Source: Enterovibrio sp045679545 (GTDB lineage: Bacteria > Pseudomonadota > Gammaproteobacteria > Enterobacterales > Vibrionaceae). Taken from it: DNA of 64,000 nucleotides. The stretch covers positions 1,550,001 to 1,614,000 of the forward strand of contig NZ_CP166194.1 of assembly GCF_045679545.1 (NCBI RefSeq), written 5' to 3'. Positions within the stretch are counted from its first letter, which is position 1. The number at the start of each line of letters is the position of its first letter. Below are positions 18,041 through 27,135 of the stretch, in pieces. Made by a program: the position numbers and the translations under genes. The notes beneath the pieces were generated by a model. It worked only from the letters and a program-made list of their open reading frames with translations, searched no databases and had not been told where the DNA came from.

Positions 18041-18262
18041 CCTCTGTCCTTTTGCCTGAGAGTTTCACTTGCAGTTATTCTTCATCACAATGAATGAACG
18101 TGAATACGCAAGTTTGCTCCTTCGGCGTCCGATTTAACGGATCTCTCCAGAGGCTCCTCCAACAACAGTCCATACCCAAGTGCAAATGCACATATTGGGT
18201 GCCTGAAAGATTTACTTCTTCGGCGGATGGCAAGGCCATCTCTCTCCTGCTGTCTTCAACGG
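18041..18262 (-). promoter_or_regulatory. Tandem glycine riboswitch (two aptamers)
   Basis: Read on the minus strand, two glycine aptamers follow one another. Aptamer 1 (about 18262-18166) has GGAGAGAG, GCCGAAGAAGTAAA and TTTCAGGCACC. Aptamer 2 (about 18165-18041) has GGAGAGA, GCCGAAGGAGCAAAC and ACTCTCAGGCA followed by AGGACAGAGG. All are the conserved glycine-binding core elements. The element sits upstream of the AGCS symporter and should change its expression when glycine is abundant. A 101-codon open frame on the opposite strand is only the antisense of this RNA. Confidence 0.95.
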
Positions 18263-18596
18263 AACGTCAAATTATCGAACGTATCATAGGTCACAAAAAT
18301 ATGAATGCAATGAGAAATGAGGGGTTGAATGAATTTTTATATCCAAATGCAATTAATGATGCTTTCTTGTTAAAAGAATGTGCGTGTTGTGGTGATTAAA
18401 AACGAGGGGTGGTACAAAACTTCAACAATTTGATGGGCAGGATCGCAGCGCAATCGCTATCTTGTTTATGAGAAAGAAAAGGCTGCTCTCATGTATGAAG
18501 GGATAAGGAACACCTTAAATACACTCAAGTTTTTTTTGATTCTGTCGATAAATAATCATATTAGAAATTAACCCATTAGTAATTACCCTATTAGAA
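18263..18596. other. Intergenic region between riboswitch and J-domain gene
   Basis: About 330 AT-rich bases holding the divergent promoters of the symporter leader and of the J-domain gene. Short direct repeats of ATTAGAAAT and CCCATTAG/CCCTATTAG type lie at 18560-18598, directly before the J-domain start. No terminator or operator is evident. Confidence 0.4.
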
Positions 18597-19778
18597 ATGA
18601 CCACATTTAATGAACTCCTAGGCACCAAGCCGGGCGACACTGAGTCTGCCGTCAAGCAGAGATATAAATTGCTCTCTACTCGCGTGCACCCTGATAAAGG
18701 TGGCTCAAAAGCCTTGATGCAATTAGTGCGTCATTCCTACGACAATATTATCAAGGGGCGTGGCGAGAATTTGTTGTCGATACCTGCCTCTGCATCGGTT
18801 AGTCAAGGCGGAGCGTTGGAACGTGAATTGGTCAAGATAAAGAAAGAGCGAGATGAGCTCACTGCTTTGAATCAATTGCTTAAAGTTCAGCTCAACCAAG
18901 CGCAAAAAGGCAAGAGTATTGGTGCAAACGCAAACGCAAACGCAAACGCAAACGCAGCGGCGGGGGCTGATTTTTCGCGAAAAATTGCACAACTCGAAGG
19001 CGAGTTGGTGTTGATCAAAGAAGAACGTAACCGACTCATTAACCAAAAAGACAGTGCGATAGCTGAACAGCATAAGTTGGCAGGAGAACTTCGCCGTGCA
19101 CTTTCCGACAACGAAGTCATGGAAACAGAACTGGACCGAAAATTAGGCGTGAAAATGCCGGGCTTGCTGGTTTGGGCGCAAAAATTTTGGTTGCCTGCAA
19201 TGGCCATGTCATCACTCGTCGTTGTTCTTGCCTTAAGCGTGAAAATGCTGGATTGGTCTTTTGTCACTGAGTGGTTTTCTGATGCACCACCGGACGCAGC
19301 GCCACCGAAGGTTAGGGTCGTGCATGCTAAGCCTAGCCAGAAAGAAGTGTTGGTAGAAGAGCGTGAAGCGCCAGATACTCAAGGCTCTGATACGGCTAGT
19401 CGAAATCTGCCTTTTCTCAAGTTAACTCAGAGAACAGGAGTCTGGGCTCTGGCGTCTTATACCGAATCGGATAAACCCTATATTGCTATTCGAAGCGAGA
19501 ACGGTTCCTATATCGTCAATGATTGCTCCGGCGATTTTCGGCTATATCTCAACGAGCCGCTTAAGCCACTTCGTGTTGCAGCAAACCTTATTTATCAACA
19601 TCAAAACCAACATTTCCATGTTTATAAAATTCCTTATGGACAAGGTTCGTCACCGGAAAGCTGGCTCCAAAGTCGAAAACTCAAGATCAATGAGGAGTTT
19701 TTTACCAGTAAATCGTTCAAAACGAGCCGCGTTGCTTTAATTGGTCAATGTAACAACTTAATCAATGTCAAAAAATGA
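18597..19778 (+). CDS. Membrane-anchored J-domain protein with coiled coils
   Basis: A 393-residue protein with an N-terminal J-domain: residues 1-50 include the HPD motif at 31-33 (RVHPDKGG), which stimulates Hsp70 ATPase in this family. Two charged coiled-coil stretches (about 72-108 and 126-182) flank an Asn-Ala repeat at 110-120 encoded by a hexanucleotide array. One membrane segment lies at about 199-217. The last 175 residues, after a Pro-rich linker, do not match a domain I know and contain two Cys. The J-domain should face the cytoplasm and the C-terminal part the periplasm if the single segment crosses once. A pseudo-amidase gene follows 68 bases later, so the two are likely co-transcribed. 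Confidence 0.72.
   Translation: MTTFNELLGTKPGDTESAVKQRYKLLSTRVHPDKGGSKALMQLVRHSYDNIIKGRGENLLSIPASASVSQGGALERELVKIKKERDELTALNQLLKVQLNQAQKGKSIGANANANANANAAAGADFSRKIAQLEGELVLIKEERNRLINQKDSAIAEQHKLAGELRRALSDNEVMETELDRKLGVKMPGLLVWAQKFWLPAMAMSSLVVVLALSVKMLDWSFVTEWFSDAPPDAAPPKVRVVHAKPSQKEVLVEEREAPDTQGSDTASRNLPFLKLTQRTGVWALASYTESDKPYIAIRSENGSYIVNDCSGDFRLYLNEPLKPLRVAANLIYQHQNQHFHVYKIPYGQGSSPESWLQSRKLKINEEFFTSKSFKTSRVALIGQCNNLINVKK
18924..18953 (+). repeat. GCAAAC hexanucleotide microsatellite inside the J-domain gene
   Basis: Five perfect copies of GCAAAC encode the Ala-Asn run between two coiled coils. A sixth, diverged unit (GCAGCG) follows. Copy-number change would lengthen or shorten the linker by two residues without a frameshift. 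Confidence 0.95.
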
Positions 19779-19846
19779 CACTGTAATACGCAAGAATGAA
19801 GATTTGGATATAACATTATGAATATTAAATAGGAAAAAGGTTCATC

Positions 19847-21007
19847 GTGTCGAAAATCGAGGAAAATTTTCTACTTACTGCGATAAAGCCCGAAAGGCAG
19901 GATATACCCACAGGAGTTCTGACTAGGCAGCGTTTGGTCGTGAGCGACTCTGTCGGTATTCGAGGCATGGTCACAGGGATAGGCATCCCTGAATGGTCTG
20001 ACGGAAATGAGCCAGCCAGACTTGATGCAAGTGTGGTTTCTGTATTAATGCACTCTGGTTGTCGACTCATCGGAAAAGCCCAAATGGATGATTTTGGTAT
20101 CAGCATTAGTGGAGAAAATCCTTTCCTAGCGCGGCTAAAAAACCCTATCTCTCCCAATGCTCGTCTTGGCGGTTCATCATCGGGTGCTGCCGTCGCGGTG
20201 GCAAAAGGCGCTGCCACCATTGCTATTGGTAACGACTGTTGTGGGGGCGTTTTGATCCCTGCATCTTATTGCAATCTCTTTGGTTACCGCCCATCGCAAG
20301 GCATGGTTGATCTGAGAGGGGTAGCATCGCTATCGCCTTCGTTTGACGCTGTCGGTTTTATGTCCAGAAAGCTCCCAATACTGCAGCAGATTGCCGAGAA
20401 ATGCTGGACGAAGCCAGCCAAAGCGGTTCGCTTTAAGACCATAAAGTATGCCTCGACCTTGTTTCGGGAGTTGTTACCTATACAGGCGATGCTGGAATGG
20501 GAAGTGGTATTCAACGATTCGAAAATTCGCTTTGAAGATGTGCCAAGCGTGGGCAAGCTTGCGCTCACCCAAGCACACAATATTCATGCTGTTATATTGG
20601 GCAGAGAAATCGATCTCCAATACGGTCAGTGGTTTGATGTTCATAATCCGAAACTGTCTGATGAAACCGCACAATTCTTGTCTAGAATCCGTGGGAACAG
20701 CTTCAAGGAATTCGTTGAAACAAAGAAAAAAAGAGAATTTTTTAGTGACAGTATTCAGGGTTTTTTTTCGAGCGGGGAGGTATTAATGATCCCAACTTCT
20801 CCAGGGGAAGCCCCCGACGACATGTTTGCTGACGATACGTTTCTTTTGAACCAACGTCGGCTTTATGCCATTGCTGAAGTGGCAGGGTTAGCTCAACTCA
20901 CTGTTCCTTTTTTGACCGTTGATGGCACACCTATGGGAATCTCGCTGCTTGCCCACCCAGGAGAGGATCGTCTTCTGTTCGACGCAGCCGGCCGTTTCTT
21001 CATCTGA
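19847..21007 (+). CDS. Amidase-signature fold protein, probably catalytically inactive
   Basis: A 386-residue member of the amidase-signature family, which normally uses a Ser-cisSer-Lys triad. The family landmarks are recognisable: GKAQMDDFG (76-84), the glycine-serine loop GGSSSGAAVAVA (108-119) and GNDCCGGVLIPAS (128-140). The cis-Ser (S110) remains, but the nucleophile position (the last Ser of the usual GTDIGGSIR) is Gly134, the following Arg is Leu136, and the catalytic Lys of the VKDN-type motif is Ser33 (VVSDSVGIRG). Two of three catalytic residues are therefore gone, and the protein is shorter than the usual 450-500 residues. The start is GTG at 19847 after AGGAAAAAGG. A binding or regulatory role is inferred. 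Confidence 0.72.
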   Translation: MSKIEENFLLTAIKPERQDIPTGVLTRQRLVVSDSVGIRGMVTGIGIPEWSDGNEPARLDASVVSVLMHSGCRLIGKAQMDDFGISISGENPFLARLKNPISPNARLGGSSSGAAVAVAKGAATIAIGNDCCGGVLIPASYCNLFGYRPSQGMVDLRGVASLSPSFDAVGFMSRKLPILQQIAEKCWTKPAKAVRFKTIKYASTLFRELLPIQAMLEWEVVFNDSKIRFEDVPSVGKLALTQAHNIHAVILGREIDLQYGQWFDVHNPKLSDETAQFLSRIRGNSFKEFVETKKKREFFSDSIQGFFSSGEVLMIPTSPGEAPDDMFADDTFLLNQRRLYAIAEVAGLAQLTVPFLTVDGTPMGISLLAHPGEDRLLFDAAGRFFI

Positions 21008-22012
21008 TTGCAATTTCTCTTTCGATATTGCTTACCCTTCTTCTATCGCCGCTTTTAATCACTGAATCGCAGTTGTACATCCCGATGTTACGCTCTTGTA
21101 ACACTGTGATGTGCTTACAGTTTATTTCCTCTTAATGCACCATTAATTTGCGTATTTTTTGATGGCAGAACAACTTCGTAATTTACCAACAGGTCAAGAA
21201 AAAATTATTTTTTCGATTTTATCTTCTTAACTGCATGTTTTTAAACATGAAACTCGGTTTTGTCCTATCGTGAACCTATCAACAGATTCTGTGGATAACT
21301 AAGTGAGTTATTTGGGGGGTTGATTCATAACGTGATGATATTAAATAAGTAAATATCTTGTTTTTAGTTTTACGCTCGGCGATGTAGGCTGTGAATGTTA
21401 TCTGTTAAAAGTCGGCAGGCAAAGTGATCGGTAATTGTTTCAATTATCACTATATGTAGGGGTGTTTTCGTGCAGGATTGAGGAAAGAAACGCGATACCT
21501 AAGCAACCCCAAGATGCATGTTCAGCGAGAATTTGTGATGGCAATGGAAACCGTGCCAAAGCGGCCTTGCCTCGAATCATTTTCATCGATCTAGAACGCA
21601 GTATTAATGACATAGAAGGTGCAATCGAATTCGCCATAACTTGAACCAGATTCGACACTGCCCAAGCCGAACATGTTGTTGCCAGCCAGCACATCGACGG
21701 TGAAGTTCAAGCGGTAGTCGTTGTTGTTAAGGCCGTAGGTAGAGAAACGGATGGCTATCGACTCAGAAGGGTCAATGAAGCAGAAAGTGATGCTGTGCGC
21801 TTGGCCAGGTGAACAGAGAAGAGAGGCGCATAGGGTGCGCAGTGGCGTTAGGCGAATCTCTGAGCAGACGCCATCATTAGTCAATGTTGAGCAACCCCAT
21901 ACTTACTTATTTTCGCGGGATTTCCCGAGTTTCCCTTCTTTACGCTCGTCGCCTGTGTAGTGGACGTGTAGACTTCAGCATCATTTGATTTTATTGATTT
22001 GCCGAGGCGGAA
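21008..22012. other. 1-kb region without a convincing gene
   Basis: The first 450 bases are AT-rich and stop-rich with no protein-like frame. From about 21435 to 21960 the DNA becomes more balanced and open in several frames, which suggests the remains of a gene (see the entry at 21591-21884). No terminator is obvious after the amidase-like gene. The RecQ-family promoter should lie near the right end. Confidence 0.5.
21591..21884 (-). pseudogene. Possible remnant of a secreted protein gene
   Basis: A 97-codon minus-strand frame has a protein-like composition: alternating polar and hydrophobic beta-type segments (RLNFTVDVLAGNNMFGLG) and several Cys, ending in FYVINTAF. It opens after a TAA at 21903-21905 and has no ATG; the first usable start is TTG at 21884, without a ribosome site. 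No family is recognised. It may be the 3' end of a decayed gene, or chance. Confidence 0.28.
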
Positions 22013-23965
22013 ATGAGCACTGACACCACCTACTTAAACACGTTAAAACAAGTTTTCGGATTTGAAGGCTTACGGGGTGGTCAGCAGCAAGTGGTTGAAA
22101 ACGTCCTTTCGGGGCACTCTTCGGCCGCGATATTTCCGACCGGATCGGGTAAATCTTTGTGTTATCAGCTTCCCGCGCTTCATCTTCCTCATTTAACACT
22201 TGTGATTTCCCCTTTGCTTGCATTGATGAAAGATCAGCTCGATTTTCTCAAAAGCAAAGGTATACCCGCGGCGTCTCTTGATTCTACGTTAACCTATGAT
22301 GAGTCACGAGAAGTGATGAGAGCGGTCAAAGCGGGTGAGACCAAGATCTTGATGATTTCTGTCGAGCGCCTTAAAAATGAACGATTCAGACAATTCATTT
22401 CATCCGTTTCTTTGTCTCTTCTCGTGGTTGATGAGGCCCACTGTATATCGGAGTGGGGGCATAATTTCCGTCCTGATTACCTGAAACTACCCGTCTACTG
22501 CAAGCAACTCAATATCCCCCAAGTGCTTTTGCTGACGGCTACTGCGACGCCTCAGGTCATTGCTGACATGGGCACCAAATTTAGCATTGCTGCAGAAAAT
22601 ATTGTGGTGACGGGTTTCTATCGTCAAAATTTAGACCTTAACGTTATCGCCTGCCCAGAGCAGGACAAAGCAGCTACCTTGCTTGCTCAGTTTAAAAAAA
22701 CGCCGCAAGCACCGACCATTATTTATGTCACGCTACAAAACACAGCTGAAACCGTCGCTGGATTTTTGCGAAGTGAAGGCGTGCCTGCTCATGCGTATCA
22801 CGCAGGTATGCCCAATGAAGAACGACAGAAGATCCAACACCGTTTTATGCAAGGTGAGATCAACTGCATTGTCGCGACGATTGCTTTTGGTATGGGTGTT
22901 GATAAGTCAGACATTCGTGCGGTGATACATTTCGATTTGCCGAAATCGATAGAAAACTACAGCCAGGAAATTGGTCGGGCAGGGCGTGATGGCCAAATGT
23001 CAACATGCAGCGTGCTTGCCAATCGAGAGTCGCTGAGTGTGCTTGAAAACTTTGTGTATGGTGATACGCCAGATCGCGTTGCGATTCACGCCGTGATTGA
23101 AGACATTGGCAAAACGCCCATAGGCGCATCATGGGAAGTGATGCTAAACCGCCTCTCTCGTGATAGCAATATTCGACAACTGCCTCTCAAAACCTTGCTG
23201 GTTTATCTGGAACTGGAAGGGGTGATTGAACCGCAATACAGCTATTTCGCCGACTATCGCTTCAAAGCCTTGGTGAGCATTGAGCACATCATCGGTCAAT
23301 TTGAAGGGGAGCGTAAGCAGTTTGTTCAAGCTGTGTTTGCGGCATCGCCCAAATCTCGCACCTGGCATACGGTAGACTTCGAAGCGCTTTGGCAAGGTTT
23401 TCAGGCTGATCGCAAACGTGCGGTGACCGCGTTGGATTATTTTGCAGATAAGGGCTGGATTGAGCTTGAAAGCAAGCAAATGACGGATGTGTTTCGCGTT
23501 TGTAAGCCTCAGTTACTGACGGGGACTCACGCTGAAGCGCTGAGCGATAAAATACACAAGATGTTCCAAGCTAAAGAACACAGTGAGATCCAGCGTGTTC
23601 ATGCCATGCTTGATTTGTTTGAAACGACGACATGTTTGAGCCACCGATTGGCGAGTTACTTTGCTGATGAACACGCACCAAAGCAATGTGGACATTGCTC
23701 CGTGTGTCGAGGCCACATTGCGACATTGCCGAGTGCGTCAGCGTTGTTACCATTGGAGTTGTCTGATCTCCAACGTGCAAGCCAACCATTGCTGAGTGCG
23801 GCAAGTAGTGACGTTGTTACACCAGAGGCCATGGCGCGATACCTATGTGGTATTGCGACGCCGCTAACGGGGCGACTTCGTTTAGGTAAAACGGCCGGGT
23901 TTGGTAAGTTTGGCCACTATCCGTTTGCCGAGGTTAAAACGCTTTGCGAGCAGATAATCGCTTAG
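22013..23965 (+). CDS. RecQ-family ATP-dependent DNA helicase
   Basis: A 650-residue superfamily II helicase. Walker A is PTGSGKS (42-48), the DEAH box is at 140-143 with the RecQ aromatic loop HCISEWGHNFRPDY immediately after, and motif VI is QEIGRAGRDGQ. A four-Cys zinc site follows near residue 545 (TCLSHR and CGHCSVCRG), then an AT-rich winged-helix-like end. No C-terminal HRDC domain is seen, so it differs from classical RecQ and resembles the second RecQ-type helicase found in Vibrionaceae. It would unwind DNA 3'-5' in recombination or fork repair. The ATG at 22013 has a GAGGCGG site. It is monocistronic. Confidence 0.9.
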   Translation: MSTDTTYLNTLKQVFGFEGLRGGQQQVVENVLSGHSSAAIFPTGSGKSLCYQLPALHLPHLTLVISPLLALMKDQLDFLKSKGIPAASLDSTLTYDESREVMRAVKAGETKILMISVERLKNERFRQFISSVSLSLLVVDEAHCISEWGHNFRPDYLKLPVYCKQLNIPQVLLLTATATPQVIADMGTKFSIAAENIVVTGFYRQNLDLNVIACPEQDKAATLLAQFKKTPQAPTIIYVTLQNTAETVAGFLRSEGVPAHAYHAGMPNEERQKIQHRFMQGEINCIVATIAFGMGVDKSDIRAVIHFDLPKSIENYSQEIGRAGRDGQMSTCSVLANRESLSVLENFVYGDTPDRVAIHAVIEDIGKTPIGASWEVMLNRLSRDSNIRQLPLKTLLVYLELEGVIEPQYSYFADYRFKALVSIEHIIGQFEGERKQFVQAVFAASPKSRTWHTVDFEALWQGFQADRKRAVTALDYFADKGWIELESKQMTDVFRVCKPQLLTGTHAEALSDKIHKMFQAKEHSEIQRVHAMLDLFETTTCLSHRLASYFADEHAPKQCGHCSVCRGHIATLPSASALLPLELSDLQRASQPLLSAASSDVVTPEAMARYLCGIATPLTGRLRLGKTAGFGKFGHYPFAEVKTLCEQIIA

Positions 23966-23990
23966 TGCGTGAGGGCTACTGTTTTAAATA

Positions 23991-24030
23991 TGCCTAGTTG
24001 CCTAGTTGCCTAGTTGCCTAGTTGCCTAGT
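23991..24030. repeat. TGCCTAGT octanucleotide tandem array
   Basis: Five perfect copies of TGCCTAGT followed by a partial one, starting 26 bases after the helicase stop. No coding role is possible here. Confidence 0.97.
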
Positions 24031-24132
24031 TGCCCGGGACATTCTTGGTTCACTATCGGTAAGCAGGCAGCCTCTTACATTGATCGTTCAGGCGTTCTCT
24101 ATCACTCACGCTGTCACTAGCTTGATGTGATG

Positions 24133-24164
24133 GCGATAGAGTGGGGAGGCGATAGGGTAGGGAG
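24133..24164. repeat. Imperfect 16-bp tandem repeat
   Basis: GCGATAGAGTGGGGAG is followed directly by GCGATAGGGTAGGGAG (two differences). It lies between the helicase and the luxN 3' end, in non-coding DNA. Confidence 0.8.
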
Positions 24165-24210
24165 GCGAGATTCATCGCCTTATTGAGAAAGACAAAGAAG
24201 GCCAATAAGC

Positions 24211-27135
24211 TTAGTTCGGTATCTCTGACTTTGTGGCAGAAAACGAATCTTGAACCAGCCATGTTGTCAGTTTTCTGATGAGTAACTGCTTGGTGATCGG
24301 TTTGACGAGGTGATCGTCCATTGTCTCCTGAATCGCTATTTTGGCTTCTTCGCTGTATTCGCCGGAAAGCGCCACAACAGGAATGTCATGTCGCAATCGT
24401 CGGATTTTCCTTGTGGCTTCAATACCGCTCATACCTGGCATATGAATATCCATCACGATAAGATCTAATGGCTCTGTTTCTACACATTTGATGGCTTCTT
24501 CGCCAGACGCCGCCTGAACCACAGTCACGCCCTCGCTGGCGAGATAGGCTTGAACCAATAGACGGTTCACCTGCATATCGTCGACCACGAGAACCCTCTT
24601 CCCAATCAAACTGCCGAGTTTCACCATACGACCATCATCAATGAGTGATGCCAGTGAGCGATAAAATGTCGGTCTGTGGTTAATGCCGTCTAATTGTCCC
24701 TGAATGAGATTTGACGAATAGAGGCTGCTTTGACGCTCAGACGCTTCATTCTCTGAGCAAGTGTAAAGAAGAATGGGTGTCACTTGTGCTTGATGGCCCA
24801 GATCGCCGGTTCGCAGTGCTTTAACAAGGTCTATGTCCGTTTTAAACAGCGAGCTATCCATCACGATGAAATCGACATTTTGTTGTCCGATGTCACTGAA
24901 ACCAGATTTGGCGTTCGCAGCGATGACAACCTCTGCGCCGAGTGTCTTTAACTCAGAGGCCAACCAATCACCAGACGCGTTTGAAGCAACAACAATGCAA
25001 GCTTTCCCCTTCAAATAAGCCTTCAGCATACATGCGGTTTCATCATCGATCTGCTGTGCGACCGAAGGGAAAGAGAGTATGAATTCGGTGAACTTCCCGG
25101 GAAGCGAGCGGCAACTGATGTCACCTCCGAACGATTTCATTACCCGCTTACAGTAAGAGAGCCCCAGCCCATTGCCTTGTTCTTTCCCTTGCGTGTAGAA
25201 CTCGTCAAAGATATGTGCTTGATGCTCTGCTGAAATGCCCGGCCCTGTGTCAATAACATGGACTTCGTTATTACCATTAACCTTTTTAAAGTGAATGTTC
25301 ACCCGACTGTTTGGAAATGCATCAAAGTAATGTATGGCATTTTTAAGGAGGTTAAACAGAACAAAGCTATAGAGCGTATCGCTGCCATGAAACAGGAAAT
25401 CATCTTGGGTGTTGATGCTAATCCTATTTTTGTGTTTATCACTGTAAAAACTAAAATCACTGATAGCCTGCTTGGTCAGCTCGGCCGCCGAATACGGTTC
25501 AAACAGCTCAGTGCTAATGCCTTCTCCGCGCAGTTCATCAAGAATGGCGTCGATAAATCGCGTGCCAAGTTGAACGGCTTTTTTCCCTTCCGCCAGTTCC
25601 TGATAGATCTTTTTCATATCTTGCGAAGCAAAGGGGCTCAGAGACGCGTTTTCCACGCCAAACATGTCGGCATCAATACGTTCAAAGTGATATTTGATTT
25701 TTGTTAATGGATTGCGAATTTCATGGGCAATGGAGCCCGCCAGCACTTGCGATTTGCGTATTTTTTCTTCGGTGACAATAAAGCGATTTGCTTCATCAAA
25801 CAGACGCTGCAAGCCCATGATTTCTTCGCTAGAGAAAAGCTCGTTCTCGTTTTGTTTGGATACCATGTAAAGATGGGTGACTTCATTTTTTTCATTGGTA
25901 ATCGGCAACACTAGCGATGTACCCGCGTTGACCATTTCTCGTGCAACTGAGCGAAGGCATTCAGGGTTTTCCGGTTTGTGGTGCTTGAGTTGGTATTCGA
26001 CCTCTTGTTTAACCAATACCGATCGATCGCCTTCGAAGCAGGACAAAAACACATTGGCATTTGGGTTGTTACCCACTTTTTGGATGCGTCCTGATTTGGC
26101 ATTGAGCACCTGATTGAGCTTGACGACGGCGTCTTCCGTTGAGTAACGAAACTCACCAATCAAGTTGCAAATGCTTTCTACTGGATTGCCATTTTCCTTA
26201 TAAAGAAGCCGGTTTGCTCCTCGGCGAAGAATGGCATGGCTGCTATTCCAGAAAACACCTGTGATTAAAATCCATAGCGCCAACAGCCAAGATCCGTGCG
26301 GCGATTCCTGAAAGCTAATTAAAGCAATGGGCGTGATATACAGCGCGGCATTGGCTAAGAAGCTGAAACTGAGTAATGCAATGTAGCGACTGCTATAGAA
26401 ACGATTGTGTAGCAGGGCATAGCCAACGAAGACCGCCTCAATGATTGAAAGCGCAGGAGGTAACCAAGCTTTGGAGAAATCGTTGAATAGCAGAGGTATT
26501 AAAAAATGCGCCAGGAAGGTTGAGAGAATAAACCCAACCATCCCCATGACCATGTAGTTGGCTTTTACTTGCTTCAATCTAATCGCGCTTCTACTCGATC
26601 GAATGAAGTTAACCAGTGTTAGTACAACGAGAAGTAACAGAATGCCAAAAAACGCACCACTGGCGGGACCAAAGTGTATGACAAAGTTGCCAATGCCCGA
26701 GACATCGACGGTTTTAACATTCATTCCGGGAGCGACATTGGTGATCAATATGATCATACAGGTCAGGCCAAATAACCCCCATTGCCATGCTTTTAGTTTC
26801 AATCCTTGGTGCTCTGATACCAAGCGACATGAAAAGAGAAAAGCGAATGCAAAAGCTAGCCCAGAAAACACATTGGCCAACAATGCCATGACAGTGGCTG
26901 CGCTGCTTCCTAGGCTGACTAAGAGATCAGACTGAAAATAGGCGTTAGACAGAATCCATAACGAGATGAATACGGTGTAAAGCGTATAAGGGAAGTAAAT
27001 CGGTCGGGGTAAACCCGACCGATTCTTCGATAGTGCTCTGGCAAAATGCGTAGCCCAAAGCATAACGACAACCGCAATAGCAACGAGAAAAATCGCAATG
27101 AAGTTGTCAGACATCGTATTGATGAAACTAGGCAT
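24211..27135 (-). CDS. luxN: LuxN-type quorum-sensing hybrid histidine kinase with extra receiver-like domain
   Basis: An inner-membrane autoinducer sensor of 974 residues. The N-terminal 300 residues hold about eight or nine membrane segments, followed by a linker, HisKA with the phospho-His at H471 (GSIAHEIRNP), HATPase (about 585-690; VIDTGPGIS and GNGLGLS) and a C-terminal receiver with D852-D853 acid pair and D896 (LIVMDIHMPGMSG). As I recall, Vibrio harveyi LuxN uses H471 and D771 in 849 residues; the His matches exactly and the Asp is shifted by 125. The extra 125 residues form a degenerate receiver-like domain (about 712-830) with VMD760 but without the acid pair. It overlaps luxM by 8 bases, so receptor and signal synthase are co-expressed. 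Confidence 0.9.
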   Translation of the reverse strand: MPSFINTMSDNFIAIFLVAIAVVVMLWATHFARALSKNRSGLPRPIYFPYTLYTVFISLWILSNAYFQSDLLVSLGSSAATVMALLANVFSGLAFAFAFLFSCRLVSEHQGLKLKAWQWGLFGLTCMIILITNVAPGMNVKTVDVSGIGNFVIHFGPASGAFFGILLLLVVLTLVNFIRSSRSAIRLKQVKANYMVMGMVGFILSTFLAHFLIPLLFNDFSKAWLPPALSIIEAVFVGYALLHNRFYSSRYIALLSFSFLANAALYITPIALISFQESPHGSWLLALWILITGVFWNSSHAILRRGANRLLYKENGNPVESICNLIGEFRYSTEDAVVKLNQVLNAKSGRIQKVGNNPNANVFLSCFEGDRSVLVKQEVEYQLKHHKPENPECLRSVAREMVNAGTSLVLPITNEKNEVTHLYMVSKQNENELFSSEEIMGLQRLFDEANRFIVTEEKIRKSQVLAGSIAHEIRNPLTKIKYHFERIDADMFGVENASLSPFASQDMKKIYQELAEGKKAVQLGTRFIDAILDELRGEGISTELFEPYSAAELTKQAISDFSFYSDKHKNRISINTQDDFLFHGSDTLYSFVLFNLLKNAIHYFDAFPNSRVNIHFKKVNGNNEVHVIDTGPGISAEHQAHIFDEFYTQGKEQGNGLGLSYCKRVMKSFGGDISCRSLPGKFTEFILSFPSVAQQIDDETACMLKAYLKGKACIVVASNASGDWLASELKTLGAEVVIAANAKSGFSDIGQQNVDFIVMDSSLFKTDIDLVKALRTGDLGHQAQVTPILLYTCSENEASERQSSLYSSNLIQGQLDGINHRPTFYRSLASLIDDGRMVKLGSLIGKRVLVVDDMQVNRLLVQAYLASEGVTVVQAASGEEAIKCVETEPLDLIVMDIHMPGMSGIEATRKIRRLRHDIPVVALSGEYSEEAKIAIQETMDDHLVKPITKQLLIRKLTTWLVQDSFSATKSEIPN

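Noticed and set aside
18094..18399. Open frame of 101 codons on the plus strand
   Set aside because: It is the antisense of the tandem glycine riboswitch and has no ribosome site or family likeness.
24000..24030. CRISPR-like appearance of the short tandem repeats
   Set aside because: Units are contiguous with no spacers, and no cas genes are present.
24170..24205. Terminator after luxN (CTTATTG/CAATAAG)
   Set aside because: The loop is about 19 bases and there is no T-run on the minus strand.
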